Below are positions 10,316 through 21,599 of a stretch of 64,000 nt of DNA, piece after piece. The translations under genes were made by a program, and so were the position numbers. Below the pieces are notes generated by a model, which searched no databases, was not told the DNA's origin, and saw only the letters and a list, made by a program, of their open reading frames with translations. Where the stretch lies: contig CM055111.1 of NCBI GenBank assembly GCA_029204225.1, positions 24,487,874-24,551,873 on the forward strand. Reading direction: 5' to 3'. How positions within the stretch are numbered: position 1 is the stretch's first letter; each line of letters opens with the position of its first letter. The DNA comes from Diphasiastrum complanatum (taxonomy: Eukaryota > Streptophyta > Lycopodiopsida > Lycopodiales > Lycopodiaceae).

Positions 10316-10643
10316 TCAAATAGGAACAATGTTCAGTTTGTATAGAGGTCTTGCAAGATCAGCAAAGAAGATAATAAAAATTTGATAGTAGTTCGTATGA
10401 CCCAAAAACACATAAACTCCACGAATTGTTCTTGGCGGTGGCAATTCCACAATAACCTTGATTTTGGAATAATCTATAGCTATGCCATGTCTTGACATCA
10501 CGTGTCCAAGAACAACTCCGTGGGAGACCCATATCTGGCACATTTTGGGATTTAAGAAAATCTGGTACTTGTGACAACGTTCAAATACTTTTTTCAATCG
10601 ATCCAGGTAGTCTGTATCTATGCTATGGACTCCAAGGTCATCC
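10316..10643 (-). pseudogene. Gypsy reverse transcriptase 3' part, cut at the YxDD motif
   Basis: The minus strand reads DDLGVHSIDTDYLDRLKKVF, LNPKMCQIWVSHGVVLGH and VYVFLGHTNYYQIFI, the thumb and connection region of a gypsy RT. The sequence starts exactly at the second half of the catalytic YLDD motif, because an LTR beginning TGTGCAAAAAG occupies 10,644 onward. The fingers, palm and everything upstream are missing on the far side of the copia insertion, so this is not a simple nested insertion. Confidence 0.88.
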
Positions 10644-10920
10644 TGTGCAAAAAGTACAAAAGGACCAAGAGTGGATCCTAATCTGATCCTCAAGAAGGAT
10701 TGGTTGTCAAATTACTTGATCTATCAATTTACTTGAGATTAAGATCAATCTAGATCAATTCTAGACACAAAATCCTAACAAGAACAATCATTAATTGAAG
10801 GTAGGTGTACTTTCTGGTTTCACATGTGTGAAACACTATTTGAGTACGGAATCCAACTTGAAAATCAAGTACACATTGATATAACCTCAAAACAATCAAA
10901 ACAAATGTAGACAAATGGAG
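10644..10920 (-). mobile_element. 3' LTR, 5'-truncated, of the 10.6-14.2 kb copia element
   Basis: The first 95 bp match 14,093-14,187, starting tgtgcaaaaagtac and continuing through tatcaatttacttgag. In element orientation this is the LTR 3' end. It carries the palindrome TTCACATGTGTGAA at 10,819-10,832. The LTR 5' part, PPT and the end of RNase H are lost: the sequence changes to RNase H coding near 10,920. Confidence 0.8.
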
Positions 10921-12425
10921 ATACTTGATTATCACAATATATGCATGGAATGTCTTCATCCTTGATCACATGTAGCTCCTCCAAAAGCCTTTTAAGCCAA
11001 AAAAACCTCCTTTGTTGTTGTTGTCATAGCTTTATATTCAGATTCTGTTGATGAAAGAGAGATAGTATCTTGCTTTTTGGAAAGCCAAGATATAGCTCCT
11101 CCACATAAGAATGTAGCAAATGTACTTATGGATATTCTATCCATCTTGTCACCTACAAAACTTGAGTCCGAATATGCTCTCAAACAAATATTAGTCCTTT
11201 CATAAACTATGCCAAAGTCTTTTGTAGCCGAGATGTACCTTAACACCCTTTTTGCTCCTTTTCGAAGACATATTAATGGGCTTTGCATGTATTGACTCAA
11301 CTTGCCAACACAAAAACTAAGATCTGGTCTAGTGATGGTTAAGTATATCAAGGAACCAATAAGAATTCTATAGGTAGTGATTTTCTCAAAGGATGCTTCA
11401 TCACTTTCCTTAGAAACTTTTACACTTAGTTCCATAGGAGTTTCAACTCCTTTACAATCAATCATGCCAGATCTTGCTAAGATTGATCTAGCATACTAGA
11501 TTGACATATGAAGGTAAAATCATTACTTCTACTGACTTCTATTCCAAGTATAACTTTAAAAAGTCCTAGATCTACCATCTTAAATTCACTAGACAAGGAA
11601 ACTTTTACATTCTTGATGCCATCTAGATCATTTCTTGTGAGTATAATGTCATCAACATATAAAACTAAGATAATGATCTTTCCATCATTACATTTGTAGT
11701 ACAATGATGGTTCATAAGAACTTACAACAAATCCAATGGAAATAAATATAGGAATGCAACCTAGAGTACCATGCTCTTGGTGCTTGCTTGAGTCCATAAA
11801 GACTCTTCTTCAAGAGACACACCTTGTCTTCTTCTACATCTTTGATGAAGCCCTCGGGTTGGCACATGCAGATTTCCTCTTCCAAGAATACATTCAAGAA
11901 AGCATTTGTCACATCAAGTTGGAAGAGCTCCCATTTGAAAGAAGTTGCAAGACATATGATTAATCTAATGGTCACAAGCTTTGCAACAGGTGCAAAGGTT
12001 TCATCATAATCTATGCCTTTGACTTGCAAAAAACCTTTTGTTACAAGTCTAGCTTTGTACTTATGAATAAAACCATCTTGATTATATTTCAATCTATATA
12101 TCCATTTACAAGTAAGAGGCTTCTTTCCATAAGGTAAATCAACAATTTTCCAAGTTAATTTTTTCATTAATGCATCAAACTCTACTTGCATAGCTTTCCT
12201 CCAATATTGAGGCCTATTTGATTCCTCAAAACTAGTTGGTTCTTCAAGCATAGTAGTCAAGAAAGTATAAGAGTTGAGTAGTTGATAATCTTCCCTTTGC
12301 TCCCCTTTGTCACTATAAGTGAGCCTTGATGGCTCAATCCTTGTCCTTGTTGATCTTCTTGGCACCCTTGGACTTTGAGTAAGTTCCACTTGGTCTTCAT
12401 CTTCATGAAGCTCCTCCTCGGCCAT
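10921..12425 (-). pseudogene. Copia reverse transcriptase and RNase H
   Basis: The minus strand shows the RT block WKIVDLPYGKKPLTCKWIYR, the palm motif FQLDVTNAFLN, SLYGLKQAPRAWYSRL, the catalytic LYVDDIILT near 11,640, and LGIEVSRSNDF. RNase H follows with TRPDLSFCVGKLSQYMQSP, LRAYSDSSFVGDKMDR, SWLSKKQDTISLSSTESEYKA and IPCIYCDNQ. A frameshift lies near 11,715-11,800 (HSYIYF versus the expected HDFLYSIGF) and a stop near 11,470. The N-terminal linker has DQVELTQSPRVPRRSTRTR. RNase H is truncated before the NPIFHARSKHIE block. Confidence 0.88.
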
Positions 12426-12945
12426 AGCATGATCTTTGACAAGTTGAGTGTTGTTGGAAGTGACCTTTCCTTTGGCTTGGAGAGATTCATCAAAAAGTAC
12501 ATCTCTACTAGCAACAACTTTTTTTGTAATACAATCATATATCCTATAAGCTTTCTAACTTTCACTATAACCAACAAAGATGCCTTTGAAAGAAGTGGCA
12601 TCTTCCTTTTTCCTTGTTTCTAAATAAATATGTACATAACAAGTACATCCAAAAACTTTCAAATCACTAAGATTTGGCTTTTTGCCAAACAATACTTCAT
12701 AAGGTGTAAGTCCTCTAATGGCACTATTAGTCATTCTATTACAAAGAAAGTTTGCACATAAAATAGCTTCTCCCCAAAATGAAATAGGAAGAGATGCATC
12801 TAATCTCATAGCTTTAGCACACTCACATAGTGTCCTATTCTTTCTCTCAGCTACTCCATTTTGTTGTGGAGTATGTGTACAAGTAAACTCTCTCTTTATG
12901 CCATTACTTTCACAAAACTCTTTCATCCTATTGGAGATGTACTCC
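12426..12945 (-). pseudogene. Copia integrase C-terminal half, joined to gag by deletion
   Basis: The minus strand shows MKEFCESNGIKREFTCTHTP, QQNGVAERKNRTLCECAKAM, LPISFWGEAILCANFLCNR and FGCTCYVHIYLETRKKED, then a linker in a shifted frame. Protease, zinc knuckle and the first half of integrase are missing: the sequence passes from EYISNRMKEF directly into the end of the gag UBN2 domain near 12,946. An internal deletion of about 1.3 kb relative to the intact element at 41-45 kb is implied. Confidence 0.85.
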
Positions 12946-13489
12946 CCTCACTAACAAGCACACTTTGAAGTTTTTCAATACTAGGAAGTGAATCTTGAAT
13001 GGCAAAGGTTTGAACAAGATTGGAATAATCATCTCCTAATCCATTCAAAATGATTTGAACTAATTCATCATCTATAGAAGACAACTCCTTATTCAAAGAC
13101 TTGATCCTAAAGACATAATTTTGGGCAGTTTCACTACTTCCTTTCATGCTTTGAAGGATTTGATTTCTAAGCATGAGTATCCTTGAAGTGTTCTTGGATC
13201 CATAAATGGCTTTTAATGAATCCCATGCCTCTTTGGATGTGGTACAAGATGAGATTTCTTTCAAAAGTTCATTAATTACATTCATTTTTATGCAATGTAA
13301 TGCAACTCTACACATCTTTTTGTACTTAGCCAATTCAACTCCTCCTTGAGGTTCTACTTCCACCTCAAGTACTATGTCATAAAGATCATGAAGTACAAGC
13401 AAAGACTCCATTCGAACTATCCAAGTAGCATAATTAGTGGATGTAAGTCTTTCACTAGCTTCAAGCAAAAACCCACCCATTGATGCCAT
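12946..13489 (-). pseudogene. Copia gag N-terminal domain
   Basis: The start is the ATG at 13,489 giving MASMGGFLLEASERLTSTNY, matching the start of other gags here and the intact 45,251 start. The UBN2-type gag domain follows: ALHCIKMNVINELLKEISS, SKEAWDSLKAIYGSKNTSR, QNYVFRIKSLNKELSSI, LVQIILNGLGDDYSNLVQTF and LPSIEKLQSVLVSE. The frame is open across the whole piece. It ends abruptly before the zinc knuckle at the internal deletion near 12,946. Confidence 0.85.
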
Positions 13490-14080
13490 TTTTGAATGTG
13501 AAAAAGCACTAGAAACTCTTATGGTTTCTCTAAGAGATCTGAACCTAAAGTCTTCTAGCAATTTAGAAAGGTTATAGACTCAATCCTATCACTCATGAAC
13601 CAATCTAGAATGATGGAAACTTAAATTCTAGTCCCAAACTTACAAAATGACTCCTTAATCTATGATTTTTAGCAATTTCTCTCTTCAACCTCAACATACA
13701 CTCAAAAAATCAGAGAAGATCAATTAGTGCACATAATTCAAGCTTCCATTTTGATTTTTTGGCTGATCTAATCCAAGAACTAATCAAGCGATTAGATTCA
13801 CTATAGAAAATGCTTGATTTTGCACCAAAAATCACTCAAAACGGGTATGTGAGTCAAATTCTACAAATTTTTGAAATTTCTCAGTCAAAACCAGAGCTCT
13901 TACGGCCTCACATGTGTGAAAAGGGTTCCTACAGCCCACAACAAGATCTGGACCAAAAATTTTGAGGATAGCTATGAAATCCAACTCGCTACACAAAATT
14001 TGACTAGTTTCCAAAAAACTGCTAGTTTTGGCTTTGATTTGGATTAACCCTATCAATTTCAACAAAACCTCTTGTACTAG
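13490..14080 (-). other. Copia 5' leader
   Basis: Untranslated sequence between gag and the primer site of the minus-strand element. It contains CTCACATGTGTGAA at 13,907-13,920. No ORF is supported. Confidence 0.7.
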
Positions 14081-14187
14081 GCTCTGATACCATGTGCAAA
14101 AAGTACAAAAAGGACCAAGAGTGGATCCTAATCTGATCCTCAAGAGGGATTGGTTGTCAGATTACTTGATCTATCAATTTACTTGAG
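14081..14187 (-). mobile_element. tRNA-iMet primer site and 95-bp 5' LTR remnant
   Basis: Plus-strand gctctgatacca at 14,081-14,092 is the iMet primer site. The LTR begins directly after it at 14,093 with tgtgcaaaaagtac and matches the left LTR until 14,187, where gypsy gag sequence begins. Only 95 bp of the LTR survive, so no target duplication can be checked. Confidence 0.85.
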
Positions 14188-14720
14188 CATGAGAGTGGTT
14201 TTTTAACCTTGATCGTGAAGATAAACGTGACTGGTCACTCTTGAAGGAGGCCTTTATCAAACGCTTCAAGCCATTTCGCTTCGCTTGATAGAAAGTCCTT
14301 TTGTCAAGCTAAGTAACATCAAAATGACAAAAGACGAGAAAGTACGTGACTATATTGAACGATTTAAAAGATTAAAAAGTCAGGTACAAGAACAACCCAC
14401 CGAGTCTATGCTCATAATTTGGTTCCTCATTGGACTCCGACAATGGGTAAGACATGAACTTCGTTCCAATGATGAATATACATCATTGAAACATGCCATG
14501 TCTGATGCCATTTGAGAGGAAGATGAGGGCTCTGATGTCGATGAACCACGTGAACGGAGAGCACATCGTGCTGTCCAAGAAGCTCGACCAAACGACGAAA
14601 CTCGAGAACAGTTGTGGAAAACACAGATGGAGTTGCTTAACCAACAACACCAACAATAGATGGAGAAACTCATGAAAGAGTTTCAAAACATTCTTAAGTC
14701 TATCTAGAGTTCGATGTCGG
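14188..14720 (+). pseudogene. Gypsy gag (Retrotrans_gag-type domain)
   Basis: The plus strand gives WFFNLDREDKRDWSLLKEAF, IKRFKPFRFA, a stop, then VKLSNIKMTKDEKVRDYIER, IIWFLIGLRQWVRHELR and EYTSLKHAMSDAI. This is the capsid-type gag domain of Ty3/gypsy elements. Stops interrupt it near 14,287 and 14,514. The N-terminus is cut at 14,188 by the copia LTR remnant. A Gln-rich helical tail (MELLNQQHQQ) follows. A related gag piece is at 28,985-29,495. Confidence 0.85.
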
Positions 14721-15887
14721 GTCAGCTACCCATTGGCCAAATCCACCATAGACGAGAGAACATGTAGTGACCTCACTGTCGAGGTGAACACACTGGCAAT
14801 GAGTGCACTTCATACCAACCGGTCCCAGATACTTCCTTAATCAAATGTGACATCTGCAACTTTATGGGGAATACCTCTCTTTATTGCTATTATAACCCGA
14901 GGAACCAACCTCACAACCAGTCAAGAGATATACTCAACCTCCTCGACAACTATTTGTTTCACAAAACCAACACACGCACTACCAACCATGAAACAGCCAA
15001 GTCTATATACAAGAGTTGTCCAGACAACCTAGACATGAACCTCAACCACAACTGGCACTCTTAGGACCACCTCTAAGAGGACAACCAGATCTAGGACCAC
15101 AAAAACATAGAAATCCTTGAGAGTATACACAAACACATCTTGTTGAAAACTCCTACGATCAGTCCTATCATCAAGATACAACACTTTCATCTACTAGTTC
15201 TCAACATTATCAAACCGACAACTCATGCTCGTGCAAACAAAATGAGTATTCAACACCACCAAAAAATCCAGCACAACTAGCCATCCAAGATGGTTGTGCT
15301 ATTGCCACAGGCCCAATGAGCAACCGCTGCTTTATTTGTGGTGAAACGGGACATTTCATGGCTGAATGTAAAGTTAAAAACCAATACCATGTGGAATGTC
15401 CCGACTGTGTCCGTAAACATAGTTTCAAGGATTGTCCTAAACAACCTAACATGATTCTTTCAGCACATCATATCTCATCCAAACCTATTAGAGTTCTCAC
15501 TAGAGCACAATGCCAACAATAAGAACAACAGCAAAATAATGTCAAATCAGCTGACCCCCATGGAAGCCACTTGACGGCTTCCACATTACCAAAAGATTAC
15601 CCAGACCCAAAAGTAGAACAACGGCAATACAATGATTCTTGAGATGTTTGCAAGAGGAAGAACATACAGAAAGTCAGTTCTTAGCTCATATCCCTGAAAA
15701 GGAGCAATTCCTACAAGGACTTGAAGTATTTTCTAACCTCCTGCAAGCTCAACTCACCATGTCATTTCATACCGCAATAAAATCCTTCATTGGGCTTCAA
15801 TGTTATATCCATCGAAATTTTTAGCTGCCTACTATTCCTGATGAACAGCGGGAAATAGAAGAGATTCCTGAAATTCCCTAGATTCCT
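14721..15887 (+). pseudogene. Gypsy gag C-terminal region with double zinc knuckle
   Basis: Most of 14,721-15,200 is frameshifted Asn/Gln/His-rich sequence. From 15,316 the frame gives SNRCFICGETGHFMAECKVK, a CX2CX4HX4C knuckle, followed by CPDCVRKHSFKDCPKQP, a second Cys/His cluster. The same two-part arrangement is seen on the minus strand at 58,150-58,300. From 15,639 a pre-protease segment follows (EEHTESQFLAHIPEKEQF). Stops near 15,522 and 15,822 break the frame. Confidence 0.8.
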
Positions 15888-16300
15888 ATGAATATGTTGA
15901 ATATAGGTGTTGCTGAGGGGACTAGCATCACCCTACTTTTGTCCTACAAAGACTATCCCGCAGTATCTGCTATCCTAGATAGCGGATCTGGCATTAATAT
16001 CATGGCTTTGTCATTATCAAAGTCATGTGGCTTCCATACCCTTCATCAACCACGATATAAAATTTGCATGGCTGATCAATGAGTTATTGAGCCTGCTGGT
16101 CATTTATCAAATATAAAAGTTCGCATAGCAAGTGTCAAATTTGTGCTAGATCGTGTCATCTTAGATGTACCAGAAGATAACAATACATATAAACTCCTTC
16201 TTGGTACACCTTGGCTCCAGATGGCAGGTGTTGTCCAAGATTGGAAGCATAGAAAATTTACCTTTGGTAACCACGATAAATGAGTCACGGTTGACTCAAC
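15888..16300 (+). pseudogene. Gypsy aspartic protease
   Basis: The plus strand encodes LLLSYKDYPAVSAILDSGSG followed by INIMALSLSKSCGFH. The DSG triad is the active site of a retropepsin. A TGA near 16,081 replaces the residue before VIEPAG, and further frame-consistent residues (LLLGTPWLQMAGVVQDWKH) continue to about 16,270 with the typical protease C-terminal GTPWLQ motif. Confidence 0.85.
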
Positions 16301-17229
16301 AGGCCATGTCAAGCCCCCCAAGGTAATACGATGATTGGTCGTCCACAATATATGACGAATCAGATAGCGTCTCGATCCAACCAAAAGGTCACTATACGAA
16401 ATCCACGGACATAATCAATTGGGGTCACGCACTAGCCACTGTGGACTGTAATGATTCCAATCGATGTCATATCGAAACTGCAGCAGCAGATGTGGATATT
16501 CTCCCATCCTCTACAGACATTGACACACCCATCATCCCACTTATGATGATTGACCCGATTCCTATAGCGTGGTGCCTAGGAGAACCTAGTGTCTCTACCG
16601 CCCATGTTTCGAAAGAAGGTATTCTTTCCATGGATGATGTAGACATGACGAATGAACATGTACTCCTATATCTAGATGCACAACCTTATCCGCCAAAATC
16701 AATTCCTAAGGAGATAACGACACCAGGACCGTTGGCTCACGTCCAACTGACATCCAAGGTACCCAACACACAAACATACAAGCCCAAACCCAAAGTATAT
16801 ACATGGGATGTGTATCCTAACGAAGTTTGGGATACAATCGATGACGATCTGATAAGTGAGGCACCAACACCGCCCACTCAAAAACAACAAAAATCTTGGC
16901 TACAAAAAACTGAAGTTATTGATACAAAATTATCTGAACGTCAAAAACAGATGCGTGAGAAGCTTAAACAGCCAATCAAGCCCTTGTCAAAAGGGACAGA
17001 AACCAAACAATTCGACCAAGCTTCCACGTCCGGTAGTGAATCACCTCAGATGATTCCCAAAGCTCCCGAACCTTTTGTCGACCCACCTTTTGATCTTCCA
17101 CAGAAGTTCAAAGACTTTACACTGGATGACGTTGTTATCCAATAACCACAGCCACATCGGGAGCCTACACCAAATTCCAACTCCTTTGAAGGACCTGCTA
17201 AGACCATTCCACTAAACCTTAAAGATCCT
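16301..17229 (+). pseudogene. Gypsy protease-RT spacer region
   Basis: An open frame at 16,441-17,145 encodes a 234-aa Pro/Thr/Asp/Lys-rich segment with no recognised domain, ending PFDLPQKFKDFTLDDVVIQ before a stop. The ending recurs on the minus strand near 35,150-35,100 (YFKDYMIEDVTIQLPQ). The segment links protease to RT in this family and is probably a disordered linker. Confidence 0.65.
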
Positions 17230-18056
17230 AACGAGGAGATAGATCGAATAGTTCATGTTGGTGCACATTTGTCATCAATCCAACTTGCTGATCTGGAAAC
17301 ATTACTTCGTAAATACATGGATGTATTTGCATGGAATTATACAAAAATGAAAGGAATACCACCTGAAATAGTCATCCATAGGATTACTTTAGAAGACAAT
17401 GCTAAGCCTATTAGGGCTAAACCCTATCGATCTAACCCTGTCTATCGTGAGAGGATTGACAAAGATATTAAGAAATTGTTGGATGCTGGCTTCATTTATG
17501 AAGTTCAACATACTGATTGAGTATCACCCATTGTGGTTGTACCCAAGAAAAATGGCAAGCTTCGTATCTGTGTCAATCTCAAAAATGCGGTTACAATGAA
17601 AGACCATTTTTCCTTGCCTTTAACGACTGAAATCCTAGAGGAAATGGCAGGAGCTGAAGCTTTCAGCTTCTTAGATGGATTTAGCGGATATTTCCTTGTC
17701 CAAATAGCCCCTGAAGATAAATATAAAATGGCCTTTGCAACAGCGAATGAGGTTTATGCTTATAATGTTATGTCTTTTGGCTTATGCAACGCCCCTTCAA
17801 CGTTCCAAAGGGTCATGCAACTGGCCTTTCAAGATCTATTACATCGAATCGTGGAGATTTATCTCGACGATCTAGGTGTACATTCCTCCGCAGCTACACA
17901 TCTTGATGCCCTAGAAAAAATCTTCATTCACTGTCATAGATTTGGAATCTCACTAAACCTGATAAATGCCAAATATGGGTCACCCATGGGATCGTACTCG
18001 GGCATATAATCTCAAAAAATGATATTTCTACCAACCCGTCAAAAGTCAAGGTTATA
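17230..18056 (+). pseudogene. Gypsy reverse transcriptase
   Basis: The block starts with VHVGAHLSSIQLADLETLLR and MDVFAWNYTKMKGIPPEIVI, then IRAKPYRSNPVYRERIDKDI. A TGA interrupts at 17,518. Palm motifs follow: VVPKKNGKLRICVNLKNA, FSFLDGFSGYFLVQIAPED, MSFGLCNAPSTFQRVMQLAF and the catalytic IYLDDLGVHS near 17,858-17,887. A frameshift lies near 17,960-18,000. All RT core motifs are present, but the element cannot be translated through. Confidence 0.9.
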
Positions 18057-18560
18057 GTGGAAATGCCCTTACCTGCAAAAGTGAAGGAAGTATATGTCCT
18101 CCTCGGTCATACAAATTATTATCACATCTTTATAATTGACTATGCCGGCAAGGCACACCTCGTTTATCTAGTTGTGGTAGATTCTCGCTGGACCGAAGAA
18201 CGAATTAAGGCCTTTGAGGGGTTGAAAACAGCCCTCACCACGGCTCCCATACTTTGCTCGCCAGATTACACGAAAGAGTTCCATGTGCATACTGACACAA
18301 ATAAGTATGCCATTGGAGGTCTTCATGCACAATTGGACGAGTATGACAAAGACTTCCCAATACGTTTCTTGAGCAAACAATTGGTGCTTGTTGAAGTAAA
18401 CTATACAACCACCAAGAGAGAAGCATTGGCGATGGTCTTTGTTGTGCAACAACCAAGACATTATTTATTAGGCCAGACTTTTGCGTTCTACACAGACCAT
18501 CAAGCCCTTCTATATATCGTTAATAAATCCTGTAAAACGGGACGTATTGCTTGATGGCTG
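18057..18560 (+). pseudogene. Gypsy RNase H
   Basis: An open 165-aa frame gives VYVLLGHTNYYHIFIIDYAG (RT connection), then RNase H: EFHVHTDTNKYAIGGLHAQL, FLSKQLVLVEVNYTTTKREA, FVVQQPRHYLLGQTFAFYTD and HQALLYIVNKSCKTGRIA. The catalytic Asp positions VHTD and FYTDHQ are kept. A TGA replaces Arg/Trp after GRIA. Confidence 0.88.
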
Positions 18561-19998
18561 TTGATTTTAGAGGAATTTAATTTCCATGTAGTCATTCGGA
18601 AAGGGACCCAACATTTCATGGTGGACCACCTTTCCAGACTACCAAGTGCTGAAAAAGCAACTGCACCAGTCAACGATGATCTCCCTGATGCATGTCTTTT
18701 TCAGATCGATGCTACACCCTTATGGGCTGAGGAGATCACCCAGTTCCTCACCACAGGCAGACTCAAAGAAGGCCTGAGTACGGCGGCAAAAAGAAATTTT
18801 GTGCTAAAAGCAGTGGCCTTTCAGTTAATTGCGGGACAACTTTACAAAAGAGGCATTGACGGTATCATTCGCCGATGTGCTTATGAATCTGAGATACGAC
18901 CTATCATATCTCAGGCTCATGAGGGCATTGGAGGTGGCCACTTTTCTGCTGAAGCCACAATGAAGATTATCCTTTGAGCAGGACTGTGATGGCCATCTTT
19001 GTTTAAGGACACGTTTGTTGTCATTAAAGCATGTGATGTCTGTCAACGAGCCAAGAAAAACACCAAAGCGAATTTCACGCCGTTGACTCCCATTATAAAA
19101 GGTGAAGCCTTCCATAAGTGGGAAATTGACTTTGTTGGACCAATCAGTCCAGCAGCAAAACATACTCAAGCTTGTTACGTCCTCATAGCCAGAGATTATG
19201 CCACTAAGTGGGTGGAGGCTCAAGCAACGAAGGACGCCAATGCAAAAACAGTCGCGCGTTTTCTTTACGAAAAATTATTACACGTTTTGGCTGTCCCATT
19301 GAGTTAGTTAGTGATCGGGCACGCATTTTTAAAATGCTGCCATTGATAACTTCCTACACCATTACCTTGTTGTTCACAAAAAAAGTACACCATACTACCC
19401 TAGATGTAATGGCCAGGCTGAAGACGATATGTAAAATTTTGACCAAGATAGTTGAAACCAGTCGTTCTGATTGGGAAACAAAACTTTTCTCAGTTGTTTG
19501 GGCTTAACGCACCACCCCGAAGAAAGCCACTGGGTGGGTTACCCCTTTCCACTTAGTATATGGTCAAGAGGTGGTAATGCCAGTAGAATTCTTAGTCCCA
19601 TCATTACGAGTCATGGAAGCTTTTTCAACAGATCTATGTGAAAAAGCTGCAATCGAACAACAACTCAAAACCAGGCTATTTACGTTAACCCAGTTATGCG
19701 AGACAAGACTTATATCTTACCACACACAACTGGTTAATAAACGATGCCAAAGGCCTGGCATGACCATCACCTACGCAATAAAGATCTACATTTAGGTGAT
19801 CAGGTGCTTCTTTATACATCCAAGAAGCACCCCAACAAATTGAAATTCAGAACTGAGGGGCCATATGTTATTAATAAAGTCTTTCCTAATGGTGCAGTCC
19901 AATTGCAAGCACTTGATGGGATACTCCTAGACACTATCGTAAACGGTGGTCGTCTACGGCGGTATTACGAAGAGTTGTTCTTTGTTGACCCAATTTAA
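18561..19998 (+). pseudogene. Gypsy integrase
   Basis: The linker (DHLSRLPSAEKATAPVNDDL) is followed by the HHCC zinc finger: GIGGGHFSAEATMKI, a TGA near 18,976, then ACDVCQRAKKNTKA. The catalytic core has KWEIDFVGPISPAAK, VLIARDYATKWVEAQATKDA, a frameshift near 19,290, and CPIELVSDRA. The C-terminal domain at 19,744-19,998 ends GPYVINKVFPNGAVQLQALD then TIVNGGRLRRYY. There is no chromodomain, and the WEIDFVGPI/DYATKWVEA wording is typical of the Tat/Athila side of plant Ty3/gypsy elements (family knowledge). Confidence 0.88.
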
Positions 19999-20390
19999 CA
20001 TCTTTTCCCTAATATATATTCTACATTTTTATTTATTTTATTATTTTTATTTTATTTTATTTCCTTGCTTGTAATTCTCATTTTGCATGCCTATTGTTCA
20101 CCTTGTTCCTTGTTTATACTTCATACCTTTACTAAGGTACTTTCTATGAAATTTGTTTTCCTGTCCATACTCATGGGTCATGGATGTTCTAGGTCAACAA
20201 CTGATAGGCTACACCATAGGCTCACACCTTAGCCACCTCATCTCTGTCTGACTGGTATCTCAGACATACAAACATTCCTGGAGATACACCTTTTTCATAG
20301 GAACTTATACACTGAGCCACATTCATATTTTTCCCTTGAAGTTCTTCACTTGCATCAGATAGATCAATTCCTTCATATTGGAATTTTTTC
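19999..20390. other. Non-coding, AT-rich region after gypsy integrase
   Basis: A T-rich stretch (20,005-20,060) is followed by unremarkable sequence. It is the 3' untranslated region of the gypsy element. I see no clear PPT or LTR start. Confidence 0.5.
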
Positions 20391-20680
20391 AAATCTCAAC
20401 CGATGGGATCCGCTCAAATCTCAACCGACGAGATTCGCTCAAATCTCAAGCGACGAGATCCGCTCAAATCTCAACCGACAGGATCCGCTCAAATCTCAAC
20501 CGACGGGATCCGCTCAAATCTCAATCGACGGGATCAGCCCAAATCTCAGACGATGGATTTTTATCAGATCTCGACCAACGCGACTCTCTCAGATCTCGAC
20601 CAACGCAACTCTCTCAGATTTTGACCGACGCGACTCCATCAAATCTCGACCGATGCTTCTCATTCAAAATCCAACGAATA
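20391..20680 (+). repeat. Minisatellite array A, period 25 bp, about 12 units
   Basis: Unit starts can be counted at 20,391, 20,416, 20,441, 20,466, 20,491, 20,516, 20,541, 20,566, 20,591, 20,616, 20,641 and 20,666, exactly 25 bp apart. The consensus is aaatctcaaccgacg followed by ggatccgctc. Early units are near-identical and later ones drift to agatctcgaccaacg. All three frames stay open, which explains overlapping ORFs here that are repeat artefacts and not genes. Confidence 0.95.
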
Positions 20681-21292
20681 GACACGTCCCATCACACCCG
20701 AACCTAGCCGACGACATCCGTAAATGCCATCACCTCGACGCCATTTGCACCTCTCTAGCGACAATCTATTGGCGATTTTCTAGCTCTCCTACACGATCCT
20801 AGCGCTCTCTCGTTCTATGCATCCGTGGTTGCTTCCACACCATCTCCACCTGGTATCAGCCATCCTAGTGTGTTTTCCATTGAGAGTGCCATCACCAACA
20901 ATCTCCAAACCTGATATCACTAGTGGAGAACAAAGCATTTGAAATATTTCGCATGGTGAGGGGTAGTGTCATGCAACCATTCAAAACGCTTCCGTTATAC
21001 TATTGAGCATCATCTTTTTTTTCATCCTCTCCAAACACCCGTCTTAACCGAAAGCTATTTTCTTTACATCTCCCACTATCTTCATCCCTTCCGCTTAGTC
21101 ACAACCATATACCAAAATCTTCTTTTTCGAAACTTCTACCTTCCATTGTTCACACCATACTTCATTTGCCACACATCCTCCATACCCTTCTATTTACAAC
21201 ACCTCCACTTTCACACACCTTCCTTCCCAACCTCAGATCCTCACAGTCCATTCCTTTCCCGCCATCACTCCCTTCCGCCAGACTTTCCATTA
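20681..21292. other. Spacer between the two 25-bp arrays
   Basis: C-rich, T-rich sequence without a recognisable protein. ctggtatcagcc near 20,850 resembles part of an iMet primer site but lacks the rest. The region probably belongs to the gypsy 3' untranslated region. Confidence 0.4.
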
Positions 21293-21570
21293 CATTTCAG
21301 CCGACGTCTTTCCATTGCATCTCAGCCAACGTCTTTCCATTGCATCTCAACCGACGCCTTTCCATTGCATCTCAACCGACGTCTTTCCATGCATCTCAGC
21401 TGACGCCTTTCCATTGCATCTCAACCGACGCCTTTCCATTGCATCTCAACCGATGCCCTCCACTCCCATCTCAACCGACACCCTCCGATCAAAACTCAAT
21501 CGACACCCTCTAATCAAATCTCAACCGACGTCAATTAATCCTATCTGAAATCTCGACCGACACCCTTTTC
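21293..21570 (+). repeat. Minisatellite array B, period 25 bp, about 11 units
   Basis: The ccgacg word recurs at 21,301, 21,326, 21,351, 21,376, 21,400, 21,425, 21,450, 21,475, 21,500 and 21,525, one step being 24 and the rest 25. The consensus is tttccattgc followed by atctcaaccgacgcc. It shares the core atctcaaccgacg and the 25-bp period with array A 600 bp away, but the other half of the unit differs. Confidence 0.93.
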
Positions 21571-21599
21571 CCAGATTCTTATTTCCTAGCTTTTTCATC

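Noticed and set aside
20350-20802. Three overlapping Asn/Leu/Arg/Ser-repeat ORFs at 20.35-20.8 kb and similar ones at 21.2-21.55 kb
   Set aside because: The 25-bp unit length rotates through all frames and contains no stops, so open frames are expected. No start context or homology supports a gene.
20845-20860. Primer binding site ctggtatcagcc
   Set aside because: It matches only part of the iMet primer and no LTR end or gag is next to it.
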